DNA of 64,000 nt from Apostichopus japonicus (Eukaryota; Echinodermata; Holothuroidea; Aspidochirotida; Stichopodidae), in assembly GCF_037975245.1 (NCBI RefSeq), contig NC_092579.1:6201001-6265000 (forward strand). Direction: 5' to 3'. The notes below the pieces were generated by a model. It searched no databases and was not told the origin of the DNA. It was given only the letters and a program-made list of their open reading frames with translations. The position numbers and the translations under genes were made by a program. This document shows, in pieces, positions 11,108-22,622 of this stretch (positions are counted from its first letter, which is position 1; each line of letters begins with the position of its first letter).

Positions 11108-11989
11108 AAGTAGCTACCAACCATATTTAGTAAATATTGTTCAAAGTAGAGTTAATGCGAATGATCGTATTAAGAGAGCCCGAATGCTTTTCGTTCCACT
11201 CGTTGAATTCTAATTAGCAATTAATTAATGATTTCCGTCAACTTGAATGCATTGTTGTTTAGAAACTATTCCCATATTGATATGAATCGCTCACATTATT
11301 AGACTACATAGGCAATTATCATCAGAAATTTCAAGTATTTTTAGACATAAATTTCTTTCTATTTTTGGCTACTCAGCAGACTGAACTGTATTGTCTTGGA
11401 ATTTCTGTTTTGAAAATAGCAGCAAAATTTACGAAAATGAACTAAAAATGTTGATGATAGATTAAAATCGGCTAACCAACAAGGCCTTCTCACATGCCTT
11501 GAAAACAGTTAACCCCTGGTCATTGGTTACTTGTCAAATATTCATTCCTCCCCTGGGACACGGCGGGGGGAACATCCCATAGTGTACAGCCGCAATCTGG
11601 TGGTATAAGCAAATCTCTCACCCGTCTCTTACACATACACACACCGATCTACTCATCCTACAAACTGATAACATTCTCACACTGCTTCTCCCACCACATC
11701 CCACCCCCCCATCTCCCTCTCTACCCATGTTCCTTTCTATGGTCATCACACTCCTATTAATTCCAAGTCCTGCAACGTGTTGTTGACTGTGAATTCCATC
11801 CGCTTCAATCCCGGAAATCCTCCCGTAAACTACTGTGTTTGTGGTAAGTTTATGGACAGCGTCGGCTTCACATCATCGTCATTCGTAAAATACCCAGACC
11901 AATAAGCATTGGGGTTTACCCCACAGGTTCCCATTTTATACACCGGATTGAAGATGAAAGTGCCTTGACCAAATAAATGATGCAGGGAT

Positions 11990-12215
11990 CTCGTGAAGAC
12001 TAGAACCTGTGATCCTTACAATGATCTTGTCAGGACTCAAACCTGTCATCATTGTCAGGACTCGAACCTATGATCCTTACAATGATCTTGTCAGGATTTG
12101 AACCTGTGATCCTTTCAATGATCTTGTCAGGATTCGAACCTGTCATCTTTACAATTGCAAGTGCCTTACTTGTTTAAACCATTTAAACACGACCCTATCC
12201 GTCTTATTTGAGAAA
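11990..12215 (-). repeat. tRNA-derived SINE-like cluster with repeated B boxes
   Basis: On the minus strand the block reads GGTTCGAATCCTGAC, a perfect RNA polymerase III B box, preceded by a GTTTAAATGGTTTAAAC stretch where a SINE A-box arm would lie. The B-box half (ACAGGTTCGAATCCTGACAA) is then repeated about four times with small changes. This looks like a tRNA-headed SINE whose head half was amplified in tandem. It resembles the heads at 35206-35340 and 38165-38325. Confidence 0.5.
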
Positions 12216-13071
12216 TTGGAAAGCTCTATATTCTACCGAGGGAGGAAACCAATAAGTATACAATGAGCTGATGTCATCTGTTTGCTTTGAGTGGAGAAGG
12301 AGGGGGGGGTGGTGGGGAAGAAGGGGTATAGGAGTGGCTGGAGGGATGCCTGGCCTAAAAGGCCTTAGATGAGCTCATCCACAGCCTATGTCACATACTC
12401 TTTTGCTAATTTAACTGCAGTTTAAATTATTCAAACTAAGAGATACCCAGTTGTTATTGGTTGAAATATTGGCGCTTACTCTCTGTTTTCACTTGGTCAA
12501 AATGGTCGTAGATTGGTTTCATCCACAGGCTTTGTCACAGGATATTTCCTTTGTTTTTTGTTGTTACTAATTTAAATTAATCAGATAAAGAGAGACCCTG
12601 TTATACTTGGTTGAAATAAAGTGCTTTCACTTTCTGTTTCACGTGGTTGTTGATTATTTTATTTTGAAAATTAATATCCTGTTAGTAAATTCTCGTTGAT
12701 ATATGACTGTACAACTTTGATGCACTGTTTGTGTTATATAAATATCTAGCTTGTTTGGTTAATAAGAGTCTGAAATTTAGTTTGAATTCTTACCAAAAAC
12801 AGCTCATAGCTGTAGAAATGTTGATTAGTTTTCACACTTGCCAGAGCCTAATGGTCTTATAGGCCAAAACCGAATCATTCATTGCATTATAATCTCAAAG
12901 TGCATTGTCATTTTAGCTTATAAATGTCAGTTTCTGTATAATTGGTGAACCTTGCATGGATGGAGTGCATGGGCAATTCATAAGAGAACAACATGAACGG
13001 ATCCTAATTTTGCTGCCAAATATTATGATGCAACATACAATTGCTTCCTCATCTGTATTGGCCTAAAATTT

Positions 13072-14405
13072 TTAAAGGGTGTGAAGACTCGTGCAAAAAG
13101 AAACGTCTAATGCCGGTAATCTGACCTAGTTTTGAATGAGGTGTTACAGAAGTGTTAGACACCACCATCGATCCCAGAAAATACACACACAGCTTGCTAC
13201 CGTCCATTTAGAGGAAGCAGGACACTTCGCCCAACAACCATTTCGCCCAACTGCCATTTCGCCCAACCTTACCATTTCGCCCAACCAGCCTGGTCATTTC
13301 GCCCAACCAGCCTGGTCATTTCGTCCAACCAGCCTGGTCATTTCGCCCAACCAGCCTGGTCATTTCGCCCAACCAGTCTGGTCATTTCGCCCAACCTTGA
13401 TTAAATATGATATTTCAAAAGGAAACGTTCGGGAATTGTTAACGTTACAGGATACGAACCGAATATTAAGTAAACTTGAGGATTGATCAGTGTGTTAGGG
13501 GTTAGGTTTGATAGTAAACGTTCGAATATTAAGGAATATTAAGGAAACTTGGAGTCCTTTACTTTGTATAGCTTTAGTAAGGAAACGTTCGGGAATTTTT
13601 AACGTTACAGGATACGAACCGAATATTAAGGAATCTTGAGGATGGATCAGTGTTTTAGGGGTTAGGTTTGATAGGTTTGATATAGTAAACGTTCGGGAAT
13701 TGTTAACGTTACGGGATACGAACCGAGTATTAAGGAAACTTGAAGTCTTGGTTAAATTGATAACATATGTGATTACATATGTGGTTACATTGATAAAGTG
13801 GTTACATTGATTAAATATAGTAATTCAATATTACGGACGGGTTTTATATTGTTTTTTTTTCCAATTTAATAAGGAAACGTTCGGGAATTGTAAGTCAGTA
13901 GGATGGATCAGTGTTTTAGGGGTTAGGTTTGATAGGTTTTTATGAAGACCGATTCCCCTGTGTTTGTATAATAATATAACTTCCATTGTATGCGTAAACG
14001 CCTAAAGTAGTGTAATCCTCCCATTATACCCGAAATAACTGCTCAGACTCCGATCGATATCGAGCGGACCTCACTTTTTTATTTACCTATTACGAAGTAA
14101 CCTAACCCAAAATAAATCAAATTAAACTAGTGGAATAGAAAAAGTAATATTATTCTGACTGAATATTAGTAAAAATAAGGTTGGGCGAAATGACCAACAC
14201 GGTTGGGCGAAATGACCATGCTGGTTGGGCGAAATGACTATGATGGTTGGGCGAAATGACCATGCTGGTTGGGCGAAATGACCAGGCTGGTTGGGCGAAA
14301 TGACCAGGCTGGTTGGGCGAAATGGCAGTTGGGCGAAATGGTTGTTGGGCGAAGTGACTAGAAAGCTCGGTAATTAGACACTAGTGTACAGTCAGTACAT
14401 ACATA
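13072..14405 (+). mobile_element. TTAA-flanked MITE, copy 3, split by a foldback-like insertion and 3'-truncated
   Basis: The left part (13072-13204) matches the other copies from the TTAA/AGGGTGTGAAG end to the GCTTGCTACCGTC block. The sequence resumes at 14368 (CGGTAATTAGACACTAG) and fades out after about 14405 in a CATA repeat, so the right terminus is missing. The 1.16-kb interruption is a separate element. Confidence 0.75.
13205..14367. mobile_element. Foldback-like element with inverted ends made of tandem TTCGCCCAAC repeats
   Basis: The insert lies inside a MITE copy, so its extent is known from uninterrupted copies. Its left end (13223-13397) is a string of CATTTCGCCCAACCAGCCTG-type units of about 22 bp. 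Its right end (14179-14356) is the same string in inverted orientation, down to the shorter outermost units. The middle (13400-14178) has its own direct repeats (blocks containing GGAAACGTTCGGGAATTGTT). No transposase is encoded. Long inverted ends built from tandem units are the hallmark of foldback elements; some MULE/Rehavkus elements look similar, so the superfamily is open. No clean target duplication was found. Confidence 0.75.
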
Positions 14406-17349
14406 CATACATAGCACTAGAAGTACTTCATGACACTTGAAGCACACAGCTCTTGTGTCAGTCTTGGAATGCCTATTGTACATGAAATATTGGTAAACTG
14501 TATGCTCAAATCGGTATTAGCATAAAGCCACAGAGGAACTGGTAATTTTGTAATTTGGTCTCAGGAATCAGAACTATCAAAGAGTATGTCTCCTTGCTTT
14601 CACTGTATTGTTCCCCTCATAGCAGCTGAATTGAATGATCACATGGGATTCAGGGTACCAAAAAGAAACAGGGTACGAAAAATTTAAAATAAAGTGCCAT
14701 AAAGTCTAAAAAAAAAACAGAAAAACCCCCCCAACAGAATACCTTATTTGTCAAAGTTTGAGGGTACGGTCTTATTGTTATGTCATGTTTCTTATGAAAA
14801 TCACAGGCAGTGACTCTACACACGACCTTAAAAGGAAATGACTATAATCATATACTCTGATATACATAACTGTAATTATCACCCCCAAATTTGAAGAATT
14901 ATCTTTGTGGTTTTCACCTATAGATTCCAAAGGTTACCAGCCTTTTTTTGTTTTAATAAGCAGTATATTCAGTCATTGAAGAACCATTTGCTACTGTGCA
15001 AAGTATTGAGATTCTGCAGAAATTTAAACAGAATTGCTGCTCTAAATTATATGTGGGTGAGGAAGAGGTGGGAGAGAGACATTTTAAATGGAATAAAATA
15101 AATATATTTATTTGAAATGTCCACACGTGGTATACCGCCAGTGCATCCATGAGCCAACCTTAATTATTGCACTACCTTAACCATGCAGATAAAATCTTTG
15201 TCGCTGATAACTAATCAAATTGCAGCCCCTATTTTACTGTAACCATTTTCTTGTTAACATACACATGATACAGTCTCTGTTAATCTCTGTTTATTTTAGG
15301 CTGGTTGTGCTGTTGTTTCTTTCCTTTTAAGGTCAAAGGTTTATTGTGGGATTAAATAAAAGAGTTAGCCTTAAGTCTATAGATTTGCAGAAAGTCTTTA
15401 GAGATCTCTGCATTTTTGCAATGATTAGTTTAACTGTAACAGTCTTGATTGCTTGTAAATTACACAGCTAAAACTGGATAAGACTACATAGCATACTAGC
15501 TGCTGGTGTGCTTGATATGAGAGTAGTATAGATCTGTAGATTTGAGGTAGTTGGGAAAAGAATATGAAGATACCCCTAGATATCCTGGTCAATAGTTCAA
15601 AATCACTATTACATTTTAAAAAACAACTAAAACGGTCTTTATTAAATAAGCATGTGTAAAGTTTTTAGTTGCTTTCCCTATGTTTAGGTGTTTTTTGGTG
15701 TGGGGGGGGAGGGGGGATTTGTGTTTTTTTTTGTTGGAGGCCTGGCCTCGATAAGCTCTGCTTCTGCCAGGTCTCCCCAACTTCACGTCATTTTGTTTGA
15801 TTCCTATGGAATGTATTTGTATTGTATATATTTACGAGTGACCCACTTACCTGTCTCCCCACAACCTATGCACCGCATTACCGTGCCTAGAATGCCCTGG
15901 TAATCTTTTAACACTGTACACCCTCACTGACCCTATTGACCTCCTTCATTTTTCTACCCACAAATACATTTGTTTATGTTATGGTGAAGTGGAAATAAAT
16001 AGTTTTCAATTTCGAAGATAGAAGACAGAGGAAAAGCAATTGAAAGGGAAGATTGCTCATGTTAAATGATGTAAAAGTTGCAGTATCAAAACTTTCCTAA
16101 ATTCAGAAATCAACACTTCATTATGAAACCTTTCCCGAAATGGTGATGAAGGCGGTATTGAAGAACTTAGCATTGACAGACTCCGGATGTGTGACCTGAT
16201 TAATTCACTTAGGCTTCGGCTTCGAGTACAACGTCCCTGTACGTGTTGGATGGATGTAGCCGTAATTGTAGTTACCGACTTTGCAAATAATTTACCGTTC
16301 AGATTTTGTGTAGCAGTTTCCAAGTCTCTAAATTCTGTAAGTTTTATAGGAACTCAGTCTACTACTAATTAACAATTAAGAAAACATTAGACAATCAAAA
16401 TCACCTCCAAAGAAATTATTGAAATGTTAACTATTTATAATCTATTTTTGTGGAGGGCAGGGGGTGTGGGGGGGGTGTGGTTGAGCAGAGGGAGAAAAAT
16501 ATGGAAGATCTTTAAGGTCCTTGGTCTTTGTCCAAAGGAAATAATAATTAAGGAATAGAAACATGATTGTACTTTATGCTTAAGGTTATTCAACAATAAT
16601 TGAGGCATTGTTATATTTGATACACAATGGCACCATTATGTTCTTACTTTGGGTAGTTATTATACTGTGCTATTCTACTGTCTGGTGACAATTGAATTCT
16701 TGAGATATTCGTATCATGACTAATCGAGTGCATCTAACGTAAGGTTATGAACATTGATCACGTTATTATATGTATGTAGCCAATCTGCTTGGAGGGAGGA
16801 TTTTATTGCTTCGTTTATGATGAATATTTTCAAGGTAAACCAGTTGGGAAGTTCCCATTCGATAAAAGGAAAGAAGAATCGAAACTGGTAAAGACTGTCA
16901 TGGTATTGTTGGTAGTCATGTACTGTTCAGTAAAATATGAAATACAGTACAGCATGGAAAGCTATCAGTTTTATGTCATATTTTATTGTACTAGGATGTT
17001 TACTGTGTGATTTACATACAATGATTCATATATATGTATATATGTATGTGTATGTTATAAATAAATGAAAATAACTGAACAGACAAGATAAGGACTGTAA
17101 CATATATATCTTGATGCCAGTTCTGTGGTTCTTTCAAAATTTATACAAAGAGAAATATTTTTAGCTTAGAAAATACGGTGAACAAATATTAATTAATTAT
17201 TACGATAATATTATGAAGAATTATAAATTATAGGAACACAATTTTATGTTTCTTTGGAAGTTCACGTTAAATTGAAATAGAGGGTTAATTTTGTAAAATT
17301 ATGTGCATGTCACCTGGAAAACATTGCTGTACATTGGGATTACAGACTT
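14406..17349. other. Intergenic DNA without recognised gene
   Basis: No gene was recognised. A DIRS terminal-repeat remnant is at 15825-15940, preceded by an imperfect hairpin at about 15734-15782. The ORFs at 16057-16372 on both strands show no family similarity I can name. Confidence 0.55.
15825..15940 (-). repeat. Solitary DIRS terminal-repeat remnant
   Basis: The stretch from ATATTTACGAGTGAC through CTTACCTGTCTCC, CCGTGCCTAGAATGCCCTGG to the CACCCTC block parallels the reverse complement of the DIRS right end at about 2940-3060, in the same order and spacing. No DIRS coding sequence is adjacent. Confidence 0.65.
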
Positions 17350-18243
17350 AATGCATGCAATACATGGCAATTGATACACTGCAGTATGGTACGATACAGG
17401 ACAGTACAATGCAATACAGTACAACGAAATACAGTACAATGAAATACAGTGCAATACGGTACAATGCAATGAAATACATGCAGTTCAGTATGGTGCAATA
17501 CAGTACACTACACTGCAATACATGCAGTTCAGTATGGTGCAGTACAGTACAGTAACATGCAATGTAGTACAATGCAGTACAGAACAATGCAATACAGTGC
17601 AATACAGTACAATGCAATACAGGCGCGTAGCCAGGAATTTGCCAAGGGAGGGGCGAAACTGTAGATTCGGCATTGCAAACTATCTAAGCGGAGCGCCACC
17701 ATGGTTGGCGCGAAGCGTACAAGAAAATTTTGGCTGTAAATGCCTCCCAGATCGCTGGAAATGGCACTTCCCAGGCCTTGTAAGTTGCATTTTAGCATTT
17801 TCTCTTTTGAAAATGCTAGCGATATCATGAAAACATTAAACAAATTTTTAAAAAATATGCTCAAGGGGGGGCGGCTGCCCCCTTCGCCCCCCCCCCTTGG
17901 CTACGCGCCTGATGCAATACATGTTGTTCACTATGGTGCAATGCAATACAGTGCAATACACCACAATGCAGTACATGCAGTTCAGTATGGTGCAATACAG
18001 TACAGTAACATGCAGTGTAGTACAATGCAATGTAGTACAATGCAATACATGCAGTTCACTATGGTGCATTGCAATACAGTGCAATGCACTACGATGCAAT
18101 ACATGCAGTTCAGTATGGTGCAATACAATACTGTGCAATACAGAACAGTGCAGTAGTTTCATTAATGTATAGTACAATATAGTACAGTACAATGCAATAC
18201 ATACAGTGCAATGCAGTTAAGTGCAATGTTATACATGTAGTTC
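17350..18243. repeat. Degenerate satellite built from TACAGT / ATGCA pentamers
   Basis: Nearly the whole stretch is made of variants of TACAATGCAATACAG, with a recurring CATGCAGTTCAGTATGGTGCA block about every 60-70 bp. It is interrupted by a 291-bp hAT MITE at 17620-17910. Apparent ORFs on both strands (rich in Tyr/Cys/Leu or Met/Gln/Tyr) are artefacts of the repeat. Confidence 0.9.
17620..17910. mobile_element. hAT-type MITE inserted in the satellite
   Basis: The 291-bp element has inverted ends beginning CAGGCGCGTAGCCA and ending TGGCTACGCGCCTG, flanked by ATGCAATA on both sides (17612-17619 and 17911-17918). An 8-bp duplication is characteristic of hAT elements; here the target is itself repetitive, so the duplication is a weaker argument than usual. 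The interior (around 17680-17760) is related to 52720-52911 in reverse orientation. Confidence 0.75.
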
Positions 18244-18306
18244 AGTATGGTACAATGCATTGCATTGTACCATACTTTTCAATTCCTTTTGAAAGGAATT
18301 GAAAAG
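18244..18306. repeat. Two back-to-back perfect palindromes
   Basis: Bases 18244-18259 and 18261-18276 form a perfect inverted repeat around one central base; 18275-18288 and 18293-18306 form a second with a 4-nt loop, sharing its first bases with the end of the first. They lie at the edge of the satellite. They could fold as two adjacent hairpins or a cruciform. Confidence 0.85.
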
Positions 18307-19320
18307 CCTTTTCTACAACTGGTAATATAAATGGGTGTGTCGTGAATTGAATTCTGAATGTTTCATTGCACAATTAAATAGTTGGTAATTTTAATGCGGT
18401 TGGCAAAATTGAGACAATTTCAGACTTTTTGCTTCCTTTTTTACTAGTTGAAATAAAATTTGATTAGTCATTAGTCAAGCCTATGGTGATATGTTCTTAT
18501 TGGACTTTATTTTAATAAACAGCTCAACACAAAAATATATTTATATGTATATACGTATTAAAATCAAATTCAAATGCTAGCAATAATAAACACACAATAG
18601 TCAAGATTATAAATAAACCAACCAGAATCAAAAGATTATAATTTCCTTTCAGGAGACCCCAGACCACAACTCATTCTTTGACTCTATAATCGTCCTATAA
18701 ATACAAGCGTCAATCTATTGTCGTCCATTCGATCTACTTTGAAATCCATTGCTCAGCCAGGCAGGCAGTTAGTTAGCTTTAATAGTGTGTCAGTCTAATA
18801 GAAAGGGAAAGAAGTACAGTGTAACATCTTCAGACTTGATGGAATGAGACTTAAGCACTTCCTTGTTGGAAGCCAGTGATAGAAACTTTATGATACCCTG
18901 TAGTCAGTACAGTGTTTACTACTGCATTAAATACAATATTTCCACTGTTTCAGCTCTGGTTTAATTAACACGGCTGCGTGTTACAACATTACAATAGTAT
19001 TTCCATACTACCATTTATAATTGAACTATACATGAGAAGGTGCACTGTTGTTATGCTTTAATACTGCATGTGTTGTGGGTCATCGTATATGGCCGTATAT
19101 ATACAGTATATATGCATTGGGGCATTGTTACAGTGTAGCAGACTGGTGGTAGGAGTACAACAGCATGAGTATTTGAGTACAAGTAGAATTTACCCTTTGG
19201 TATTCATAAGTACAGTAAGAATGTGAGGACAAGGTTCTAAGAAGAACTTGTACGAGCACAATATTTGGCATGAGAGCTCCTTTACTAATGTTGGAAAATA
19301 CTTCTAACAAGAGTACCATT
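18307..19320. other. Intergenic DNA without recognised gene
   Basis: Nothing recognisable as a gene. From about 19150 the sequence begins to resemble the 175-bp repeat that follows. Confidence 0.5.
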
Positions 19321-19324
19321 TGTT

Positions 19325-20370
19325 GAGTACAAATCCGTAAGGTACAAGGTACAGGTGATGTTTGTTAGAATGTGAGTACAAGTATGGATTCACTGCAAGT
19401 CTGTAGTATAGTATATCCTGTTACGTTCAACCTGCTGAGATGGAACATTTTTAGTAAGCCCACTACTGTATGTACAGTATGTGTGCGGGTCATTGTAAAT
19501 TTGGCCGTAAGGCCGAGTACAAGGTACAGGTTATGTTTGTTAGAATGTGAGTACAAGAATGGATTCACTACAAGTCTGTAGTATAGTATATCCTGTTATG
19601 TTCGACCTGCTGAGATGGAACATTTTTAGTAAGCCCACTACTGTATGTACAGTATGTGTGCGGGTCATTGTAAATTTGGCCGTAAGGCTGAGTACAAGGT
19701 ACAGGTGATGTTTGTTAGAATGTGAGTACAAGTATGGATTCACTACAAGTCTGTAGTATAGTATATCCTGTTATATTCAACCTGCTGAGATGGAACAATT
19801 TTAGTAAGCCCACTACTGTATGTACAGTATGTGTGCGAGTCATTGTAAATTTGGCCGTAAGGCCGAGTACAAGGTACGGGTGATGTTTGTTAGAATGTGA
19901 GTACAAGTATGGATTCACTACAAGTCTGTAGTATAGTGTATCTTGTTATGTTCGACCTGCTGAGATGGAACCTTTTTAGTAAGCCCACTACTGTATGTAC
20001 AGTATGTGTGCGGGTCATTGTAAATTTGGCCGTAAGGCCGAGTACAAGGTACAGGTGATGTTTGTTAGAATGTGAGTACAAGAATGGATTCACTACAAGT
20101 CTGTAGTATAGTATATCCTGTTATGTTCGACCTGCTGAGATGGAACATTTTTAGTAAGCCCACTACTGTATGTACAGTATGTGTGCGGGTCATTGTAAAT
20201 TTGGCCGTAAGGCCGAGTACAAGGTACAGGTGATGTTTGTTAGAATGTGAGTACAAGAATGGATTCACTACAAGTCACTACATGTTCGACCTGCTGAGAT
20301 GGAACATTTTTAGTAAGCCCACTACTGTGTATACACTATGTGTGCGGGTCATTGTAAATTTGGCTATTCA
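19325..20370. repeat. 175-bp satellite array, about six units
   Basis: The unit starts GAGTACAAGGTACAGGTGAT and includes GTAGTATAGTATATCCTG, CCTGCTGAGATGGAAC and GGGTCATTGTAAATTTGGCC. The spacing is exactly 175 bp between five consecutive units, and the last unit has lost about 30 bp. Units differ at only a few positions. A 67-codon antisense ORF recurs in each full unit, but 175 is not a multiple of three and units end in stops, so it is probably incidental. Confidence 0.95.
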
Positions 20371-20882
20371 AATGTATGTAACAACAAAACAGTGTAGTAT
20401 TTCCCACAATGATATAATTCATTAGAGAATAGGAATATGTTGATACATGTCTGTGGGACATTAAAAATATTGAGTCCCAATTTTGAACAAGTTTAACATT
20501 CCATTTTAAGCAACAATTCTTATGTTTTAAGGTAAATTTTGTACATGATTTTTAAAAATGAAGCCCCATTTTGTACAAACAATTTGAGCTGATTTATCAA
20601 TTTTTTTTGGGGGGGGGGGGGCAGTTTTAACCAACTTTACCAAGTAATGATCACAGTAGGATTGAAATCGATTGAGCTAAAAACTCCTCCTGTCAAATTT
20701 TTTACTTACCAACTGAAAATTGAAAACTGAGAATTGAATTAATTCTTATGGTATTGTGGCTTCGAAACTTTAGGCAAAGTCAATGCAAAAAAAAAAAAAA
20801 AAAAACATTAGAGGGAGGAAAAAGTACTTAAAAGGGATGAAGCAAGTTTGTTTGGGTACAAAGGGGTTTAAAAGTTAAAGAC
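20371..20882. other. Intergenic DNA without recognised gene
   Basis: Nothing recognised besides a G-run near 20609-20621 and an A-run near 20787-20805. Confidence 0.5.
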
Positions 20883-21252
20883 TTAAAGGGTGTGAAGACT
20901 CGTGCACAAAGAAACGTCTCATGCCGGTTATCTGACCTAGTTTTGATTGAGGTGTAACAGAAGTGTTATAGACACCACCATCGATCCCAGAAAATACACA
21001 CACAGCTTGCTACCGTCGGTTATTAGACACTAGTGTACAGTCAGTACATACAGCTGCGGTCAATACCCACAGCACAGTGCACAAACGATACAGCTATGGA
21101 CATCTCAGGTCCAGCTAAAGATAACAAGGTATCATGTTTCATTATTGTCTGCATTTTGTAGCGACAAGCAGAAAGCTTCACTTGCAAGCAACGGAAAGTT
21201 AACTTTTCCCGAGCGCGGCACGCGGTTTGAGGTGAGTCTTCAATGCCTTTAA
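20883..21252 (+). mobile_element. TTAA-flanked MITE, copy 4 (full length)
   Basis: TTAA at 20883-20886 and 21249-21252 bounds the same sequence as copy 1, with AGGGTGTGAAGACTCG at the left and GAGTCTTCAATGCCT at the right. This is the cleanest full-length copy and serves as the reference for the interrupted ones. Confidence 0.85.
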
Positions 21253-22582
21253 GTATAGTTGTAAACTTGCAGTCATGTGTGGAAGTTGGTTCTCCGTACA
21301 GTGGGCAACTTAAATGTTTCCAAAGAAGTAAAAATGAGCCGTTCCTATATCGATGACCCTTAATACGTTTAATAGCTCCAGGAAGGCAATTCTACAGATT
21401 ATAGGTCATGTCTGTATAATTTCCTCCAAATTTTACCACGCTAAAAATAGCTTAACAATTCTGAAAGTACTTGACTGGCCCATTAATCTGACTCCCACAA
21501 AGTACTCCCAGATATTCAGGAGACGTAGCACACAAAAAATTTCCAATTAAAATGATATTCTCAGAGCTAGACAGGTCTGTTGGCAATAGAAGTTCAAAGA
21601 AAATAATGTTGATTATGATTAGTGTATTGACCTTTCATCCTTTTGGCGTGTGTGTGTGTTTGGGAGGAGTGGTTTGTATGTGTGTGTGCGGGTGAGCAAG
21701 TGGGGGAAAAATAATAAGCTGTAGTGTTTTTGTTTTTGTTTTTCATGCAAGCTCTCAGCACTTAGACAATGCCTACAATATTTTCATGGCAAATAAACAT
21801 TGGTCTACCATGATTTGCATGTAAGCTTTGGGACATTGCCATTGGCAACTTTGCTCATTTTTGAGTGTGAAAAAGGATTTGAGCATTTTACACAAACCTT
21901 GGCTATAAATCTTGTAAACCTGCTAAAGTTTAACGATGGAAAATGCAGTAGACAAGCTGCACTGCTCCTCTCTCACTCCTGTCCTCCCTTTGTCTTCTCC
22001 TCCCCTCTCAAACATGAAATACCAACTTCCTTTGTCTTCTCCTTCCCCTTCTAAATATGGAATATCTATTGATGTTACATGTTGCTTCCAATCCATTGTT
22101 TCATTTTGAGATCACACAGTGTCACAATGGATCTGTCTCTGGTGATCTGAGTAAATACCTGTTGTTAGTGAGATGATAGATCATGTATAATCGTTTCAGA
22201 TAAAGCTGAAACATTTTCGATATACTCTATTTAAATATGACATGTTCCTGTTTATCTGTTAGGATACTCTGTAGTTCGTATCAGTACTTGATTTAAAGCC
22301 TCTCTGAATCTGGAAGCTATTGCAGTATGAACGAACAGAGGACCATATTTGTAAGCAACAGAGGGTTTCTGTTTGGCAGAAGTCTTTGAGCTAGCTTTAG
22401 CATGAAAAGTTAGCATATATATATTTGGAAGGATTTTTGTGACTTGACTTTCAAATTGAATGCAGCCATACTTTAAATCTATATTTTAAGTTTAGTATAC
22501 ATGTGCAATTCATGCAACCTTAATCTATTAAATGTGTTCTCATTATGATGATAATTTTTCATTCTGTTCTTCTTTTTTTCAG
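21253..22582. other. DNA upstream of the first visible RhoGAP exon; no exon recognised
   Basis: If the first coding exon is further upstream this is the end of the first intron. No stretch encoding the expected MKKQF-like BAR N-terminus followed by a donor in the right phase was found here or elsewhere left of 22583. A good polypyrimidine tract precedes the acceptor at 22581-22582. Confidence 0.5.
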
Positions 22583-22622
22583 ACAAGGAAAGACAGAAGT
22601 ACTAAATGACAATCTGCAGTTG
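22583..22622 (+). CDS. ARHGAP17: RhoGAP gene, coding exon 2 (first visible): BAR helix 1 start
   Basis: The acceptor TTTTTTTCAG precedes a 40-nt exon and the donor GTAAGA follows. The first base completes a split codon, then QGKTEVLNDNLQL is read, matching the AEKTEVLSEDLLQ region near residue 20 of human RICH1. The exon before it should end in AG or a similar two-base phase; it was not found. Confidence 0.9.

Larger units (their letters stand above)
10720..13071. other. Intergenic DNA without recognised gene
   Basis: No gene was seen. Contents are a triplicated 20-bp block (11046-11107), a SINE-like cluster on the minus strand (about 11990-12215), and a diverged direct duplication of roughly 140 bp (about 12375-12505 against 12520-12655). 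Confidence 0.6.

Noticed and set aside
16057-16372. ORFs on both strands with a GTAAGT after codon block ending near 16335, resembling an exon
   Set aside because: The + frame hits a stop just upstream with no acceptor between, and the peptide matches no family I recognise; the phase also does not suit exon 2 of the RhoGAP gene.
17348-18192. Several overlapping Tyr/Cys/Leu-rich ORFs on both strands
   Set aside because: They are translations of the pentamer satellite and change frame with each unit.
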